From Candidatus Kirkpatrickella diaphorinae (GTDB lineage: Bacteria; Pseudomonadota; Alphaproteobacteria; Acetobacterales; Acetobacteraceae): a stretch of 64,000 bases of DNA. The stretch lies in NCBI RefSeq assembly GCF_025736875.1, contig NZ_CP107052.1:546001-610000 (forward strand), written 5' to 3'. Shown piece after piece: positions 1 to 9,005 of the stretch. The stretch's first letter is position 1, and every line of letters starts with the position of its first letter. The position numbers and the translations under genes are program-made. The notes under the pieces are model-generated. The model saw only the letters and a program-made list of their open reading frames with translations. It was not told the origin of the DNA and did no database searches.

Positions 1-1
1 G

Positions 2-1090
2 GGTGGGAACACCATCGCGTGTCTGCATAATGGTGAAGGCATCTACCCTCAGATGATCGCCGCCATCGACGCCGCGCAGAATTCTGTTCTGCTCTGCTCC
101 TATATTTTCCGGGCGGATGAGGTGGGGCAGAGATTCGTCGCCGCCTTGAAGCGGGCCAGGGCGCGGGGGGTGGAGGTGCGCGTCCTGATTGACGGGATCG
201 GGAGTGGTTATTTCTATAGCGGGATCGCTCGCGCCCTATCGCGCGCCGGAATACGTCATGCGCGCTTCATGCATTCCTTCCTGCCCTGGCGCATGCCTTT
301 CATCAATCTCCGCAATCATCGCAAAATCCTCGTGACGGATGGAGCTGTCGGCTTCCTCGGCGGTGTGAATATCGGCGCTGAAAATCTGCTGACCGGCGCG
401 GCGCGGAAACGCGTGGCGGACACGCATTTCGCCCTGCGCGGACCTGTCGTGCAGCAATTGACGGAAGCCTTTGCGCGGGACTGGTCTTTCACGGTCGGGG
501 AAGAACTGGAAGGATCAAAATATTTTCCTGAAGCGTCTGCCGAAGGCGATGTCCCCCTGCGCATCGTCACGGCGGGACCGGATGATGATCTTGAGAAAAT
601 CGAATATGCCATTCTTCAGGCGCTGACGCTGGCACAACATCATGTGCGTATCATGACGCCTTATTTTCTGCCGGGGGAACGTCTGACGACGGAAATCTGC
701 CTCGCTGCCCTGCGCGGCGTCAAAGTGGATATCGTGATCCCGAAACGCGGCAATCACCGCATTATTGATTATGCGCGTGATGCCAGTCTCGGCCCGTTTC
801 TGCAGGCTGGATGCGCCATCTGGCTTGCGAAGCCACCTTTTAATCACGCCAAATTACTGGTGTGCGATTCGACATGGTGTTTTGTCGGCAGCAGCAATAT
901 GGACCTCCGCAGTCTGCGGCTTAATTTTGAGATCAATCTCGAAGCTTACGATGCGCGCCTGGCTGAAAGTCTCGCGCATTTTATCGATTCTCATAAGGCA
1001 AACCGCCTGACAACCGCCTATCTGAAGTCCATCCCGTTCCTTAAACGTGTGCGTAACGCGGCCATTCGTCTTTTGACGCCTTATCTGTGA
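2..1090 (+). CDS. Phospholipase D / cardiolipin synthase family protein (5' end outside window)
   Basis: The frame is open from base 2, so the true start lies upstream. The visible 362 residues contain two phospholipase D HxK motifs: HRKILVTDG followed by GGVNIG in the N-terminal half, and HAKLLVCDS followed by GSSNMD in the C-terminal half. The opening residues (GNTIACLHNGEGIYPQM) resemble the start of the catalytic core of bacterial cardiolipin synthases. Enzymes of this kind join two phosphatidylglycerol molecules into cardiolipin at the inner membrane. The N-terminal membrane segments of classic ClsA would be outside the window, so a soluble ClsB-type or another phosphatidyltransferase is equally possible. 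The next gene converges on it with a gap of 12 bases. Confidence 0.85.
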   Translation, partial: GGNTIACLHNGEGIYPQMIAAIDAAQNSVLLCSYIFRADEVGQRFVAALKRARARGVEVRVLIDGIGSGYFYSGIARALSRAGIRHARFMHSFLPWRMPFINLRNHRKILVTDGAVGFLGGVNIGAENLLTGAARKRVADTHFALRGPVVQQLTEAFARDWSFTVGEELEGSKYFPEASAEGDVPLRIVTAGPDDDLEKIEYAILQALTLAQHHVRIMTPYFLPGERLTTEICLAALRGVKVDIVIPKRGNHRIIDYARDASLGPFLQAGCAIWLAKPPFNHAKLLVCDSTWCFVGSSNMDLRSLRLNFEINLEAYDARLAESLAHFIDSHKANRLTTAYLKSIPFLKRVRNAAIRLLTPYL

Positions 1091-1102
1091 GATGCGGCGC
1101 GC

Positions 1103-1780
1103 TTAATGGCGCGGCGGGGCATCAAGGCCGAGCTTGACGAAAATCGGATGATGGTCGGAGCTGAAATTCGGCAATATCTGATGATTCATGAGATGCATCC
1201 CGCGCACCAGGCACCGGTCGATGCGGATGGGGAAGATCTCCGCCATGCGATGGGTCGGCGCGCGCGGCCCCACATCCTGAAATTGTGGGAGAAGGGTGGG
1301 GCCAACGAGGTTGAAATCACCCATAATGATGGCCTGGTTACGTAACATCGGCACAAGGTGGCGCAATTGGCGCCGATTGAGAATTTGCCCATGCGACAAA
1401 TGCACATTCGCGATGGAAAAACTCCCGAAATCAATGATCTGGGCGTGACGCCGGACAATCAGCCCCGAGGGCAGGCGACACCGCACCGGCGCGCGGGAAA
1501 ATGGGTGTCGGCTCCAGCAGGCCAGCCCGTGAATGCGTTCCGGCAAGGCGAAACGCGCATAATGACCGCCCAGGCGATCTGTCAAAGCGGAGAGTCCAGC
1601 GACGGCCTCCTGCATCAGGACGATATCCGGCTTGACGGCCTCAATCAGCGCCACAACCTCCTGCACCTGAGCACCCACCTCATGAAGCAGATTCCAACTC
1701 AGGATTTTGACGTGATCACCCGCATAAATCTGCGTCGAATCGCGCGGGGGGACGGCGAGGGGCGGTGAAATGGATGTCAC
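1103..1780 (-). CDS. Endonuclease/exonuclease/phosphatase (EEP) family protein
   Basis: This 225-residue protein has the EEP fold motifs: a first strand ending in SWNLL near residue 29, the metal-binding glutamate in LMQEA, then the GDFN motif and a C-terminal SDHHP. These are the metal and catalytic residues of the DNase I / AP-endonuclease / inositol-phosphatase superfamily. Substrate is not predictable; many small bacterial members are uncharacterised. Translation appears to start at a GTG that overlaps the TGA of the upstream AI-2E-type permease gene by four bases, so the two are probably translationally coupled in one minus-strand transcript. No signal peptide is obvious. Confidence 0.8.
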   Translation of the reverse strand: MTSISPPLAVPPRDSTQIYAGDHVKILSWNLLHEVGAQVQEVVALIEAVKPDIVLMQEAVAGLSALTDRLGGHYARFALPERIHGLACWSRHPFSRAPVRCRLPSGLIVRRHAQIIDFGSFSIANVHLSHGQILNRRQLRHLVPMLRNQAIIMGDFNLVGPTLLPQFQDVGPRAPTHRMAEIFPIRIDRCLVRGMHLMNHQILPNFSSDHHPIFVKLGLDAPPRH

Positions 1781-2832
1781 AGCGTGTCGGGCCGCGTGTG
1801 CGTGTAGGCGCCGCTGGCGAATTCCGTCGTCAACGTATAACCGACGCCTAGAAGCACCGGCCCGAGGAAAATACCGACACCGCCAAGCGTGATGACGCCG
1901 CCCAGCACGCCCAGTACCGTCAGCAGGTAGGGGAGTTGCGCGCCGCGTGCAACGAAGGCCGGGCGGATAATATGATCAGCACCGGAAATAATAATAACGC
2001 CATAAATGGCCAGGAAGAGCCCTTTGGCCCAGCTTCCATTCAGGATAAGCCATAAGGCCGTCGGCACCCAGACAATCGGCGCGCCAACCGGAAATACAGC
2101 GACGAAAGCCGCACATCCACCCAGCAGACCGGCTTCCGGCACGCCGCAAAGCATCATGCCGATCGTGGTCAGCACGCCCTGAATGATTGCCGTTCCGAGA
2201 ATGCCGTAGACGGTGCCACGCACCACGCTGCCAATCACATCAATCAGGCGATAAGCATAATCACCCGTGACGCGGCGCAGTAACGCGGTGATCACGCGCC
2301 CCAACGCGTCGCCATTCAGCCAGAAGAAAAACGCGATGAACAACGCCATGACGAGTTCAACCAACCCACCGGCAATCTGGATCAGGACAGAGATCGTATA
2401 GCGCGCGATCTGGCCGGCATAGGGGCGGATTGTCGCGCCGATACTGCCAATATCCCGCGTCCACTCAGTGTAAAGTGCCGTCAATTTACCGCCAAGATAA
2501 GGAATGTGGGCGATCCATAACGGGGCTGCCTCATTCTTGCGGAAATGGGCAAGCCCCGCCGTGATGCTGGCCGTTGCAGCGGGCAGGTCCTGAATGCCGG
2601 TTGAGGTGAGCAGGGCGAGGGGGAGGACAATGGCCACGGCGCAGATGATCATCATCGTCACCGCTGCGAGGACAGGGGGGATGCGTCGCCGCAGGCGCTT
2701 GAAAAGGGGCCACGTCGTAAATGTCAGGATGGCTGCCCATAAGATGGCGGAAAGAAACGGCCAGAGGACGACGCCGCAGCCATAAGCGACGCCGACGAGT
2801 AAAAAGCCGAGCATGATGCGTTCGGTCGTCAC
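1777..2832 (-). CDS. AI-2E family transporter (PerM/YdiK-like permease)
   Basis: The 351-residue product is strongly hydrophobic, with about eight membrane segments in the layout of the AI-2E/PerM family: an N-terminal pair, a soluble loop around residues 90-150, then further helices ending in a glycine-rich GGVGIFLGPV stretch. Members are exporters of varied or unknown substrates (autoinducer-2 in TqsA, sodium/proton exchange in others), so the substrate cannot be named. The GTG start has a GGAG-like ribosome site a few bases upstream. It is the first gene of a minus-strand pair with the EEP-family gene, which it overlaps by four bases. Confidence 0.88.
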   Translation of the reverse strand: MTTERIMLGFLLVGVAYGCGVVLWPFLSAILWAAILTFTTWPLFKRLRRRIPPVLAAVTMMIICAVAIVLPLALLTSTGIQDLPAATASITAGLAHFRKNEAAPLWIAHIPYLGGKLTALYTEWTRDIGSIGATIRPYAGQIARYTISVLIQIAGGLVELVMALFIAFFFWLNGDALGRVITALLRRVTGDYAYRLIDVIGSVVRGTVYGILGTAIIQGVLTTIGMMLCGVPEAGLLGGCAAFVAVFPVGAPIVWVPTALWLILNGSWAKGLFLAIYGVIIISGADHIIRPAFVARGAQLPYLLTVLGVLGGVITLGGVGIFLGPVLLGVGYTLTTEFASGAYTHTRPDTL

Positions 2833-3209
2833 GAGCTGTCTCCGTCCCTCACTTGATCGGCCATCCGGCGTTGGCTCATCTCTTAACGCGGGTCACCATA
2901 ACATTTTTCAGAGAATAAAACGCGATTCACAATTTTATCCACTCCGACAAACTCCTACCTCGCGCAATATCGATTTAATGGGGCGTCGCAATGCGGCGCG
3001 ATGACGTTCGCACTTTGTCACTTGACGCGCATCCACCACCATAAAATCATGAATGCGCAAGATTTATTCCCAGATGGGATCTTGCCACGCGGTGGGATTT
3101 CCCATTTTCCGACGGGCGGGACGCAGGTTAGGGTTGGGATGATCAGGTGTCATGACGGAGTTTTCGACATGGGCAGCAAGGTCGGGTTGAAGAGAGGAAA
3201 CCATCATCA
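2833..3209. promoter_or_regulatory. Divergent intergenic region upstream of metC
   Basis: This 377-base stretch separates the minus-strand permease gene from plus-strand metC. No convincing gene is seen; the short open frames lack ribosome sites. It contains a cluster of short inverted repeats: TCCCA (3068-3072), TGGGA (3075-3079), TGGGA (3093-3097) and TCCCA (3100-3104). These can pair in more than one way in a metC leader transcript or act as a repeated operator. The consensus of the known SAM riboswitch classes was not recognised. Confidence 0.45.
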
Positions 3210-4421
3210 ATGACGGATGCCATGGAACGACGAGTCACGGAAGGGTGGAGCCGCTTTGCCGATAAGGTCGTGCGCGCGGGGCGTCACGACTCATTGCCGG
3301 AGAGGGGGCAGTTCATTAATGCGCCGGTCGCGCGGGGCTCCACCGTCATTTTCCCGAGTCTGGCGGCGATGCATGCGCAGGGCCATCGCACCTATGACCA
3401 TGAGGTGATTTATGGTGCGATGGGCAACCCGAATCAGCATCTTCTTGAACGGCTGATCGCGGAGATTGAAGGCGGCAGTGACTGCCAGGCTGTATGCTCC
3501 GGCCTGACCGCCTGTGCCTTGCCGCTTCTCGCTTTTACGGAAGCCGGAAGTCACGTGCTGATGTCTGACGCGATTTACGGCCCGACCCGTCGTTTCGCCA
3601 AAACGATGTTGCGACGCTTCGGTGTGGAGACCAGCTTTTATCCCCCAATGGCGTCAAAAGAGACATTGCAATCTTTGATGCGGCCTGAAACTCGCATCAT
3701 CGTCGCTGAAAGCCCGGGCAGCCATAGTTTTGAAGTTCAGGACGTGCCGATGATCGCGGACGTTGCCGCTGCGGGGCAGGCAAAGCTTATTGTCGATAAT
3801 ACGTGGGGCTTGGGCATCTTCCAGCCTTTCGCGCATGGTGCGCATATTTCTGTCCAGGCATTGACGAAATATGCGGGCGGGCATTCCGATATTATTCTGG
3901 GGGCGGTGACCGTCAATGCGCGGGAAGACTGGGTGAAGCTGAGAGATGCGGCGATCCAGCTTGGCCTCTGCGCCAATCCGGATGAGAGCTGGCTGACCTT
4001 GCGAGGCTTGCGCACCCTCACTGTCCGCCTCGAGAAACAGGCACTGACCGCTTACAGAATGGCCCGGTGGCTGCAATCCTGCGCGCCGGTCGCGCGTGTT
4101 CTGCACCCGGCTCTGGAAGATTGCCCGGGGCATGATAACTGGCTGCGCGACTTCAGCGGTGCGGGATGTCTCTTCGGGGTGGCATTGCGGCCGGAAATCA
4201 CCGACGCCGCCATGCGGGCCATGATTGATCGGCTTAAAATTTTCAGCATCGGCGCATCATGGGGCGGGTATGAGAGCCTTGTCATGCCGACTTCCGGGGG
4301 GATCGTGCGCGATCACACCCATCATCACCAGCCTGGCCCCGCCTTCCGCCTCCAGATCGGCCTTGAGGACCCTGAAACGCTTAAAGAGGACCTCGCCACC
4401 GCCATGGCGGTGTTGCAATGA
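3210..4421 (+). CDS. metC: Cystathionine beta-lyase
   Basis: A 403-residue PLP enzyme of the Cys/Met metabolism family. The PLP-binding lysine lies in ALTKYAGGHSDI, and the family signature around YGAMGNPNQ and the VDNTWG aspartate strand are present. Cystathionine beta-lyase cleaves cystathionine to homocysteine, pyruvate and ammonia in methionine synthesis. The start ATG is preceded by a purine-rich GAGAGGAAA, and the length matches alphaproteobacterial MetC proteins. The gene converges on the comM-like gene with only two bases between the stop codons. Other transsulfuration enzymes share this fold, but the sequence style is that of MetC rather than MetB or MetZ. Confidence 0.9.
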   Translation: MTDAMERRVTEGWSRFADKVVRAGRHDSLPERGQFINAPVARGSTVIFPSLAAMHAQGHRTYDHEVIYGAMGNPNQHLLERLIAEIEGGSDCQAVCSGLTACALPLLAFTEAGSHVLMSDAIYGPTRRFAKTMLRRFGVETSFYPPMASKETLQSLMRPETRIIVAESPGSHSFEVQDVPMIADVAAAGQAKLIVDNTWGLGIFQPFAHGAHISVQALTKYAGGHSDIILGAVTVNAREDWVKLRDAAIQLGLCANPDESWLTLRGLRTLTVRLEKQALTAYRMARWLQSCAPVARVLHPALEDCPGHDNWLRDFSGAGCLFGVALRPEITDAAMRAMIDRLKIFSIGASWGGYESLVMPTSGGIVRDHTHHHQPGPAFRLQIGLEDPETLKEDLATAMAVLQ

Positions 4422-4423
4422 GT

Positions 4424-5947
4424 CTATCGGTGCCGAAAGGCGAGCGCTTCCATCAGATGCGTCGGTTCCAGAGCGGGGGAGTCGGCCAGGTCCGCAAGGG
4501 TGCGCCCCACACGGACCAGCCGCGTCATTGCACGCGCGGAAAGGCGTAATTTCGTGCCGATCTGCTCTAAACGGGACCGCGCATCTTTTGTGAGATTCAG
4601 CTCTTCAAAATTGGCGCGGGCATTGATGACGCCCTGACGCGCCATTTGCCGCGCGCGTGCGCTTTCGACACGCTGGCGCACCGTCGCGCTCGCCTCACCT
4701 TTGGCGGCGCGGGTCAGCTCAACCGGCGTGGCGGGTTTGAGGAAGACAGCGAGGTCCATGCGATCCATCAACGGGCCGGAAATTCGGGCCGTGTAATCCT
4801 CCGCACAGCGCGGGGCCTTGCGGCATTGGCGATCTGCATCACCAAGATAGCCGCAGCGACAGGGATTCATGGCCGCGACAAGCTGGAAATGCGCGGGATA
4901 GGTCACGTGATGGGCGGCGCGCGCCACGGTGATGGTGCCGGTTTCAATCGGCTGGCGCAAAGCCTCAAGACAGGCGCGCGAGAATTCCGGTAACTCATCC
5001 AGAAACAGAATACCATGCTGCGCCAGGCTGACTTCACCCGGTCGGGCCCGCGCGCCGCCACCCGCCAGGGCCGGGAGGGAGAGGGAATGATGCGGGTCCC
5101 GGAAAGGTGGGCGTGTGATGAGCTGCCCATCTTTGAGAAGGCCGCTGAGACTGTAAATCCGGCTGACCTGTAATATTTGATGCCGGTCAAGATCGGGCAT
5201 GATAGAGGCCATGCGCGCGGCAAGCATCGATTTACCGGCGCCAGGCGGGCCGATCATCAAAAGTGAATGCCCACCCGCGGCGGCGATCTCCAGGGCGCGA
5301 CGCCCGACCGACATGCCTTTGACATCTGCAAGGTCCGGTTCCGGCGCAGGTGGGTGCAGGGTCAGAGGGGCCGGGGCGGAAAGAACCTGCCGCCCCTGAA
5401 AATGCGCGATCATCTGAGTCAGGTCCGCCGCCGCGTAAACCGGAAGTTCCTCACTGGCCCATTGCGCTTCCTGACCTTGCGGGGCCGGGCAGATGAGGGA
5501 GAGATCTTTCTCCGCGGCGCAGATCGCCGCTGATAAGGCGCCGGAGACCGGGTTGATATGCCCATCCAGTGATAATTCGCCCAGCGCCGCACATTGCTCC
5601 AACGCGTCGGACGGGATGACACCCATGCCGCAAAGCAAAGCCAGAGCGATGGGAAGGTCGAAATGCGACCCTTCTTTCGGGATGTCAGCCGGGACGAGGT
5701 TGACGAGAATGCGTTTCGGCGGCAAGGCCAGGCCCAAAGAAGCAAAGGCGCAGCGCACGCGTTCCCGCGCTTCCCCAACAGCTTTATCAGCGAGGCCAAC
5801 GACGATGAAGGAGGGAATACCGGCGGAAATATGGGCCTCAACCGTTACCGGGATGGCCTCAATCCCGGCAAAGGTGAAGCTCTGCACCCGTGTGATCACG
5901 GGTAACGAAGGCGCTTTCTGACTGCGATGTTCCTCGATTATCGACAC
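4424..5947 (-). CDS. comM: YifB/ComM family magnesium-chelatase-like AAA+ ATPase
   Basis: The 507-residue protein has the three-part YifB layout: an N-terminal Lon-protease-like domain (residues about 20-180), a Mg-chelatase-type AAA+ domain with Walker A GPPGAGKSM near 237 and a Walker B ending in FLDELPEF, and a C-terminal domain ending in ALAFRHR. In naturally competent bacteria ComM is a hexameric helicase that extends branch migration during homologous recombination; in others its role is unclear. A GTG start is used here. A second GTG about 16 codons downstream, just before ITRVQSF, matches the usual start of family members, so the N-terminus is uncertain. Confidence 0.9.
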   Translation of the reverse strand: MSIIEEHRSQKAPSLPVITRVQSFTFAGIEAIPVTVEAHISAGIPSFIVVGLADKAVGEARERVRCAFASLGLALPPKRILVNLVPADIPKEGSHFDLPIALALLCGMGVIPSDALEQCAALGELSLDGHINPVSGALSAAICAAEKDLSLICPAPQGQEAQWASEELPVYAAADLTQMIAHFQGRQVLSAPAPLTLHPPAPEPDLADVKGMSVGRRALEIAAAGGHSLLMIGPPGAGKSMLAARMASIMPDLDRHQILQVSRIYSLSGLLKDGQLITRPPFRDPHHSLSLPALAGGGARARPGEVSLAQHGILFLDELPEFSRACLEALRQPIETGTITVARAAHHVTYPAHFQLVAAMNPCRCGYLGDADRQCRKAPRCAEDYTARISGPLMDRMDLAVFLKPATPVELTRAAKGEASATVRQRVESARARQMARQGVINARANFEELNLTKDARSRLEQIGTKLRLSARAMTRLVRVGRTLADLADSPALEPTHLMEALAFRHR

Positions 5948-6001
5948 GCCGACATAGTTAACGACGGCAATAGAGGATGACCAGCGGAAAAAGAAAAAAC
6001 T

Positions 6002-7246
6002 TTATCTCTGGTAAATCAGCCTTGTGCGGATGGTCCCATCAAGGGCGCGGAGACGTTGAAGGAGGGTTTGATCAACCTCTCGATCCGGCCCGGCGTCACT
6101 TTCAACCACGACGTAACCAACCTCGCCATCCGTCTGTAAATATTGTGAGACGATATTACGGCCTGCATCTGAGAAGATCTCGTTGAATTTCTGGAGAATA
6201 CCGGGACGATTTGCATGGACATGCATGAAGCGGGAGCCTTTCGGCCGCTCAGGCAACTGCACATTGGGGAAATTCACGGCACCCAGCGTTGACCCGACAT
6301 CTGAATATTCAACGAGCCGCTTGGCTACCTCAACGCCGATCCTCTCCTGCGCTTCAACGGTGGAGCCACCAATATGCGGCGTGAGGATGACGTTATCCAG
6401 CCCCTGAAGCGGTGAGGCGAATTTCTCATCCCGGCCCTTCGGCTCAACGGGGAAGACGTCGATCCCGGCACCCATCAGATGGCCATCCTTCAAGGCCGCT
6501 GCGGCCGCGTCGAGATCCACCACTGTGCCACGCGCATTATTCAGCAGAATGCTGTTAGGCTTCATAGCGCGGATCTGCGCTGCACCCATCAGATTGCGCG
6601 TCTCCGGCGTTTGCGGGACGTGAAGGCTGACGATATCGGATTGCGCCAGAAGCGCCTCTAGGGACGCGACGGGGGTGGCGTTGCCATGCGGCAGCTTATC
6701 GACAATATCGTAATAAATGACATTGAGGCCGAATGATTCAGCCAGGACGGAAAGCTGTGAGCCGATGGAGCCATATCCGACAATACCCAGCGTCTTCCCG
6801 CGTACCTCCCAGGAATTAATGGCCGATTTATCCCAACCACCACGATGACATTCCTCCGAGCGGGAGGGGATGCGCCGAAGCAGCATGACGATCTCACCCA
6901 TCACCAGCTCCGCGACGGAACGCGTATTGCTGTAAGGGGCGTTGAAAACCGGGATCGCAGCATGGCGCGCCGCATTGAGATCGACCTGGTTCGTCCCGAT
7001 ACAGAAGCACCCGATCGCCATAAGGCGGTCGGCCGCGCTGATGACTTTTTCCGTCAACTGGGTGCGGGAGCGAATGCCCACCATATGCACGCCCTGCAGC
7101 GCCTCTGCCAGCGCCTGATCATCCAATGCGGTTTTGAGGTGGGTGATCTCGTGATATCCCTTCGCCCGGAACCACGCCGCCGCGCTTTCATGGATGCCTT
7201 CCAGAAGCAGAATGCGGATTTTGTCCTTGTGCAGAGATAACGTCAT
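6002..7246 (-). CDS. serA: D-3-phosphoglycerate dehydrogenase, ACT-domain type
   Basis: A 414-residue protein of the length and layout of E. coli SerA. The NAD-binding glycine motif GIVGYGSIGSQ lies near residue 150, and the catalytic histidine is in LTPHIGGST near residue 290. A C-terminal ACT domain begins near MHVHANRPGIL (about 338). The enzyme oxidises 3-phosphoglycerate, the first committed step of serine synthesis. The ACT domain is the serine-feedback site in this short form of the family. The gene stands alone on the minus strand between comM and the hisN-like gene. Confidence 0.93.
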   Translation of the reverse strand: MTLSLHKDKIRILLLEGIHESAAAWFRAKGYHEITHLKTALDDQALAEALQGVHMVGIRSRTQLTEKVISAADRLMAIGCFCIGTNQVDLNAARHAAIPVFNAPYSNTRSVAELVMGEIVMLLRRIPSRSEECHRGGWDKSAINSWEVRGKTLGIVGYGSIGSQLSVLAESFGLNVIYYDIVDKLPHGNATPVASLEALLAQSDIVSLHVPQTPETRNLMGAAQIRAMKPNSILLNNARGTVVDLDAAAAALKDGHLMGAGIDVFPVEPKGRDEKFASPLQGLDNVILTPHIGGSTVEAQERIGVEVAKRLVEYSDVGSTLGAVNFPNVQLPERPKGSRFMHVHANRPGILQKFNEIFSDAGRNIVSQYLQTDGEVGYVVVESDAGPDREVDQTLLQRLRALDGTIRTRLIYQR

Positions 7247-7354
7247 CGAGCCTCATCCAACTTTGCGCGCCACCCTGATGATGGCCGCGTCTTCCGAAGG
7301 TTTCCTAAACGATTATTGCTGCGCGGGGAAGGTCTTTCCGGTGCCCGCATCGAG

Positions 7355-8173
7355 TCAGGAAGCGGCGTTGAGGGCGGCGCAGGCTTCACGGTTCAGGGAG
7401 GAACTGGCGCAGGCAAGCACGGTGCCATCGCTCTCCGCTGTCAGGCTTCTGCCCTGCCAGTCGGTGATGCAGCCGCCAGCGCCTTCCACGATGGGGACAA
7501 GCGCGGCCCAGTCCCAGATTTGCATGGTGCTTTCCGCGATGATGTCGATCAGGCCGAGGCTGAGCAACCCGTAAGCATAAGCATCCCCCCCCCAACTGGT
7601 GCGCCGGACGTGGCGTTGAAGCTGCGCAAACCGCGAGGCGTCTTCACCAATGTGCATGTCAGGCGCGGTGCAGGAAAGTTCTGCATCCGCCAATGACGCT
7701 GCTGCGCGTCGCGTCCCGACCCGCCCCGGCATTTTCGCACTGGTGAATTGCGTCTCCGCCCCCGTTACGCCGAACCATCTTTCCCCCGTGATGGGCTGGT
7801 CGATCAGCCCCGCATAAGGGACGCCGTCACGCAGCACGGCGATCAGAGTCGTAAAACTCGGGCGACCGGTGATAAAGGCCCGCGTGCCGTCAATCGGGTC
7901 AATCACCCACTGCCATCCGGCTGCCGTGGGGCGGCCGCCAAATTCCTCGCCCAGAATGTCATGTGTCGGATGGGCGGATTCTATCAGACCCCTTAAAAGC
8001 GTTTCGACTTCATGATCAACCTGCGTCACCGGGCTGGCATCATCTTTGGATGTCACCGTCAGGGGGGCTCTGAAGGCACGTTTCAGAACGGCGCCGGCTT
8101 GATCTGCGCATGAATGCATCGTCTGTGACAGGCGGACGAGGTCAGTCACTCTGGGCTCCTTCAAAGCTTTCAT
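7355..8173 (-). CDS. hisN: Inositol monophosphatase family protein, probable histidinol-phosphatase
   Basis: The 272-residue product shows all three metal-binding motifs of the inositol monophosphatase family: GEEFGG, then WVIDPIDGTRAF, then WDWAALVPIVEGAGG. In Alphaproteobacteria, members of this length with HNTxx-like spacing are usually the histidinol-phosphatase HisN; fructose-1,6-bisphosphatase or CysQ activity cannot be excluded. The start was set at the ATG giving MKALKEP, because the longer frame would run through the kdsB promoter region on the other strand. A run of nine G residues lies inside the coding strand at 7585-7593, in the conserved WGGDAY segment. The gene is divergent from kdsB. 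Confidence 0.75.
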   Translation of the reverse strand: MKALKEPRVTDLVRLSQTMHSCADQAGAVLKRAFRAPLTVTSKDDASPVTQVDHEVETLLRGLIESAHPTHDILGEEFGGRPTAAGWQWVIDPIDGTRAFITGRPSFTTLIAVLRDGVPYAGLIDQPITGERWFGVTGAETQFTSAKMPGRVGTRRAAASLADAELSCTAPDMHIGEDASRFAQLQRHVRRTSWGGDAYAYGLLSLGLIDIIAESTMQIWDWAALVPIVEGAGGCITDWQGRSLTAESDGTVLACASSSLNREACAALNAAS

Positions 8174-8270
8174 GCTGAGATTGACGCCCCTATCTGCACT
8201 GGGGCATGAAGTTGTGCAATCGATTCTCGGTTTAACGCCCCGTCGACAAGTCTGGAGCCCGCGCGTCCCC
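8174..8270. promoter_or_regulatory. Divergent promoter region hisN-like / kdsB
   Basis: Ninety-seven bases separate the two chosen start codons, so both promoters must lie here or inside the opposing genes. No clear -35/-10 pair was identified. This placement follows from choosing the starts that match the protein families rather than the longest frames, which would overlap. Confidence 0.4.
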
Positions 8271-9005
8271 ATGAAAGCCGCCATCATCATCCCGTCGCGT
8301 CTCGCGGCCTCCCGTCTGCCCGGTAAGCCGCTGGCAATGATCGGCGATAAACCCATGGTCGTGCATGTCGCTGAGGCCGCCCTGGCCGCAAATGTCGGGC
8401 CGGTTATCGTCGCTGCGGGTGATCGGGAGATTATGGAGGCGGTGGCGGGATGCGGTGTGCACGCCGTGTTGACGGACCCCGCCCTCCCCAGCGGGACGGA
8501 TCGCGTTCACGCTGCTTTGCAGGAATTTGACCCGGATGGCGCTTTGGACACGGTCATTAACCTGCAGGGTGATCTTCCCCTGATCCGCTCTGAGGATGTT
8601 GCGAAAGTTCTTGCACCGCTTAACGGCACGGATTTTGATATCGGCACACTCGTCGCCCCGATCGCGTCCGAGGCGGAGGCAAATACGCATGCGGTTGTTA
8701 AAGTCGCCTGCGCGTTGGGCAGGGCGGGTGAGATTGCCAGAGGGCTCTATTTCTCTCGCCATGTCATTCCGTCCGGGGCGGGGCCTTTATGGCATCATGT
8801 CGGCATCTATGCATGGCGCCGCCCGGCTCTCAACCGTTTCGTCACGCTTCCTCCCTCCGCGCTGGAAAAGCGGGAATCGTTGGAGCAATTGCGGGCTCTT
8901 GAAGATGGCATGACCATCGGATGCGCCCAGATCGCGGCGGCACCGCAATCTGTCGATACGGCGGATGACCTTGAAATCGTCCGCCGACACGTCGCGAAAT
9001 CATGA
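8271..9005 (+). CDS. kdsB: 3-deoxy-manno-octulosonate cytidylyltransferase (CMP-KDO synthetase)
   Basis: A 244-residue protein beginning MKAAIIIPSRLAASRLPGKP, the KdsB nucleotide-binding signature. It also contains NLQGDLPLI, the family's conserved Q-G-D segment. KdsB activates KDO with CTP for transfer to lipid A, so it belongs to LPS inner-core synthesis in the cytoplasm. The start chosen is the ATG at the conserved N-terminus; 33 upstream codons are open but belong to the promoter region. Its stop overlaps the start of pheA by four bases, linking the two in one transcript. Confidence 0.92.
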   Translation: MKAAIIIPSRLAASRLPGKPLAMIGDKPMVVHVAEAALAANVGPVIVAAGDREIMEAVAGCGVHAVLTDPALPSGTDRVHAALQEFDPDGALDTVINLQGDLPLIRSEDVAKVLAPLNGTDFDIGTLVAPIASEAEANTHAVVKVACALGRAGEIARGLYFSRHVIPSGAGPLWHHVGIYAWRRPALNRFVTLPPSALEKRESLEQLRALEDGMTIGCAQIAAAPQSVDTADDLEIVRRHVAKS

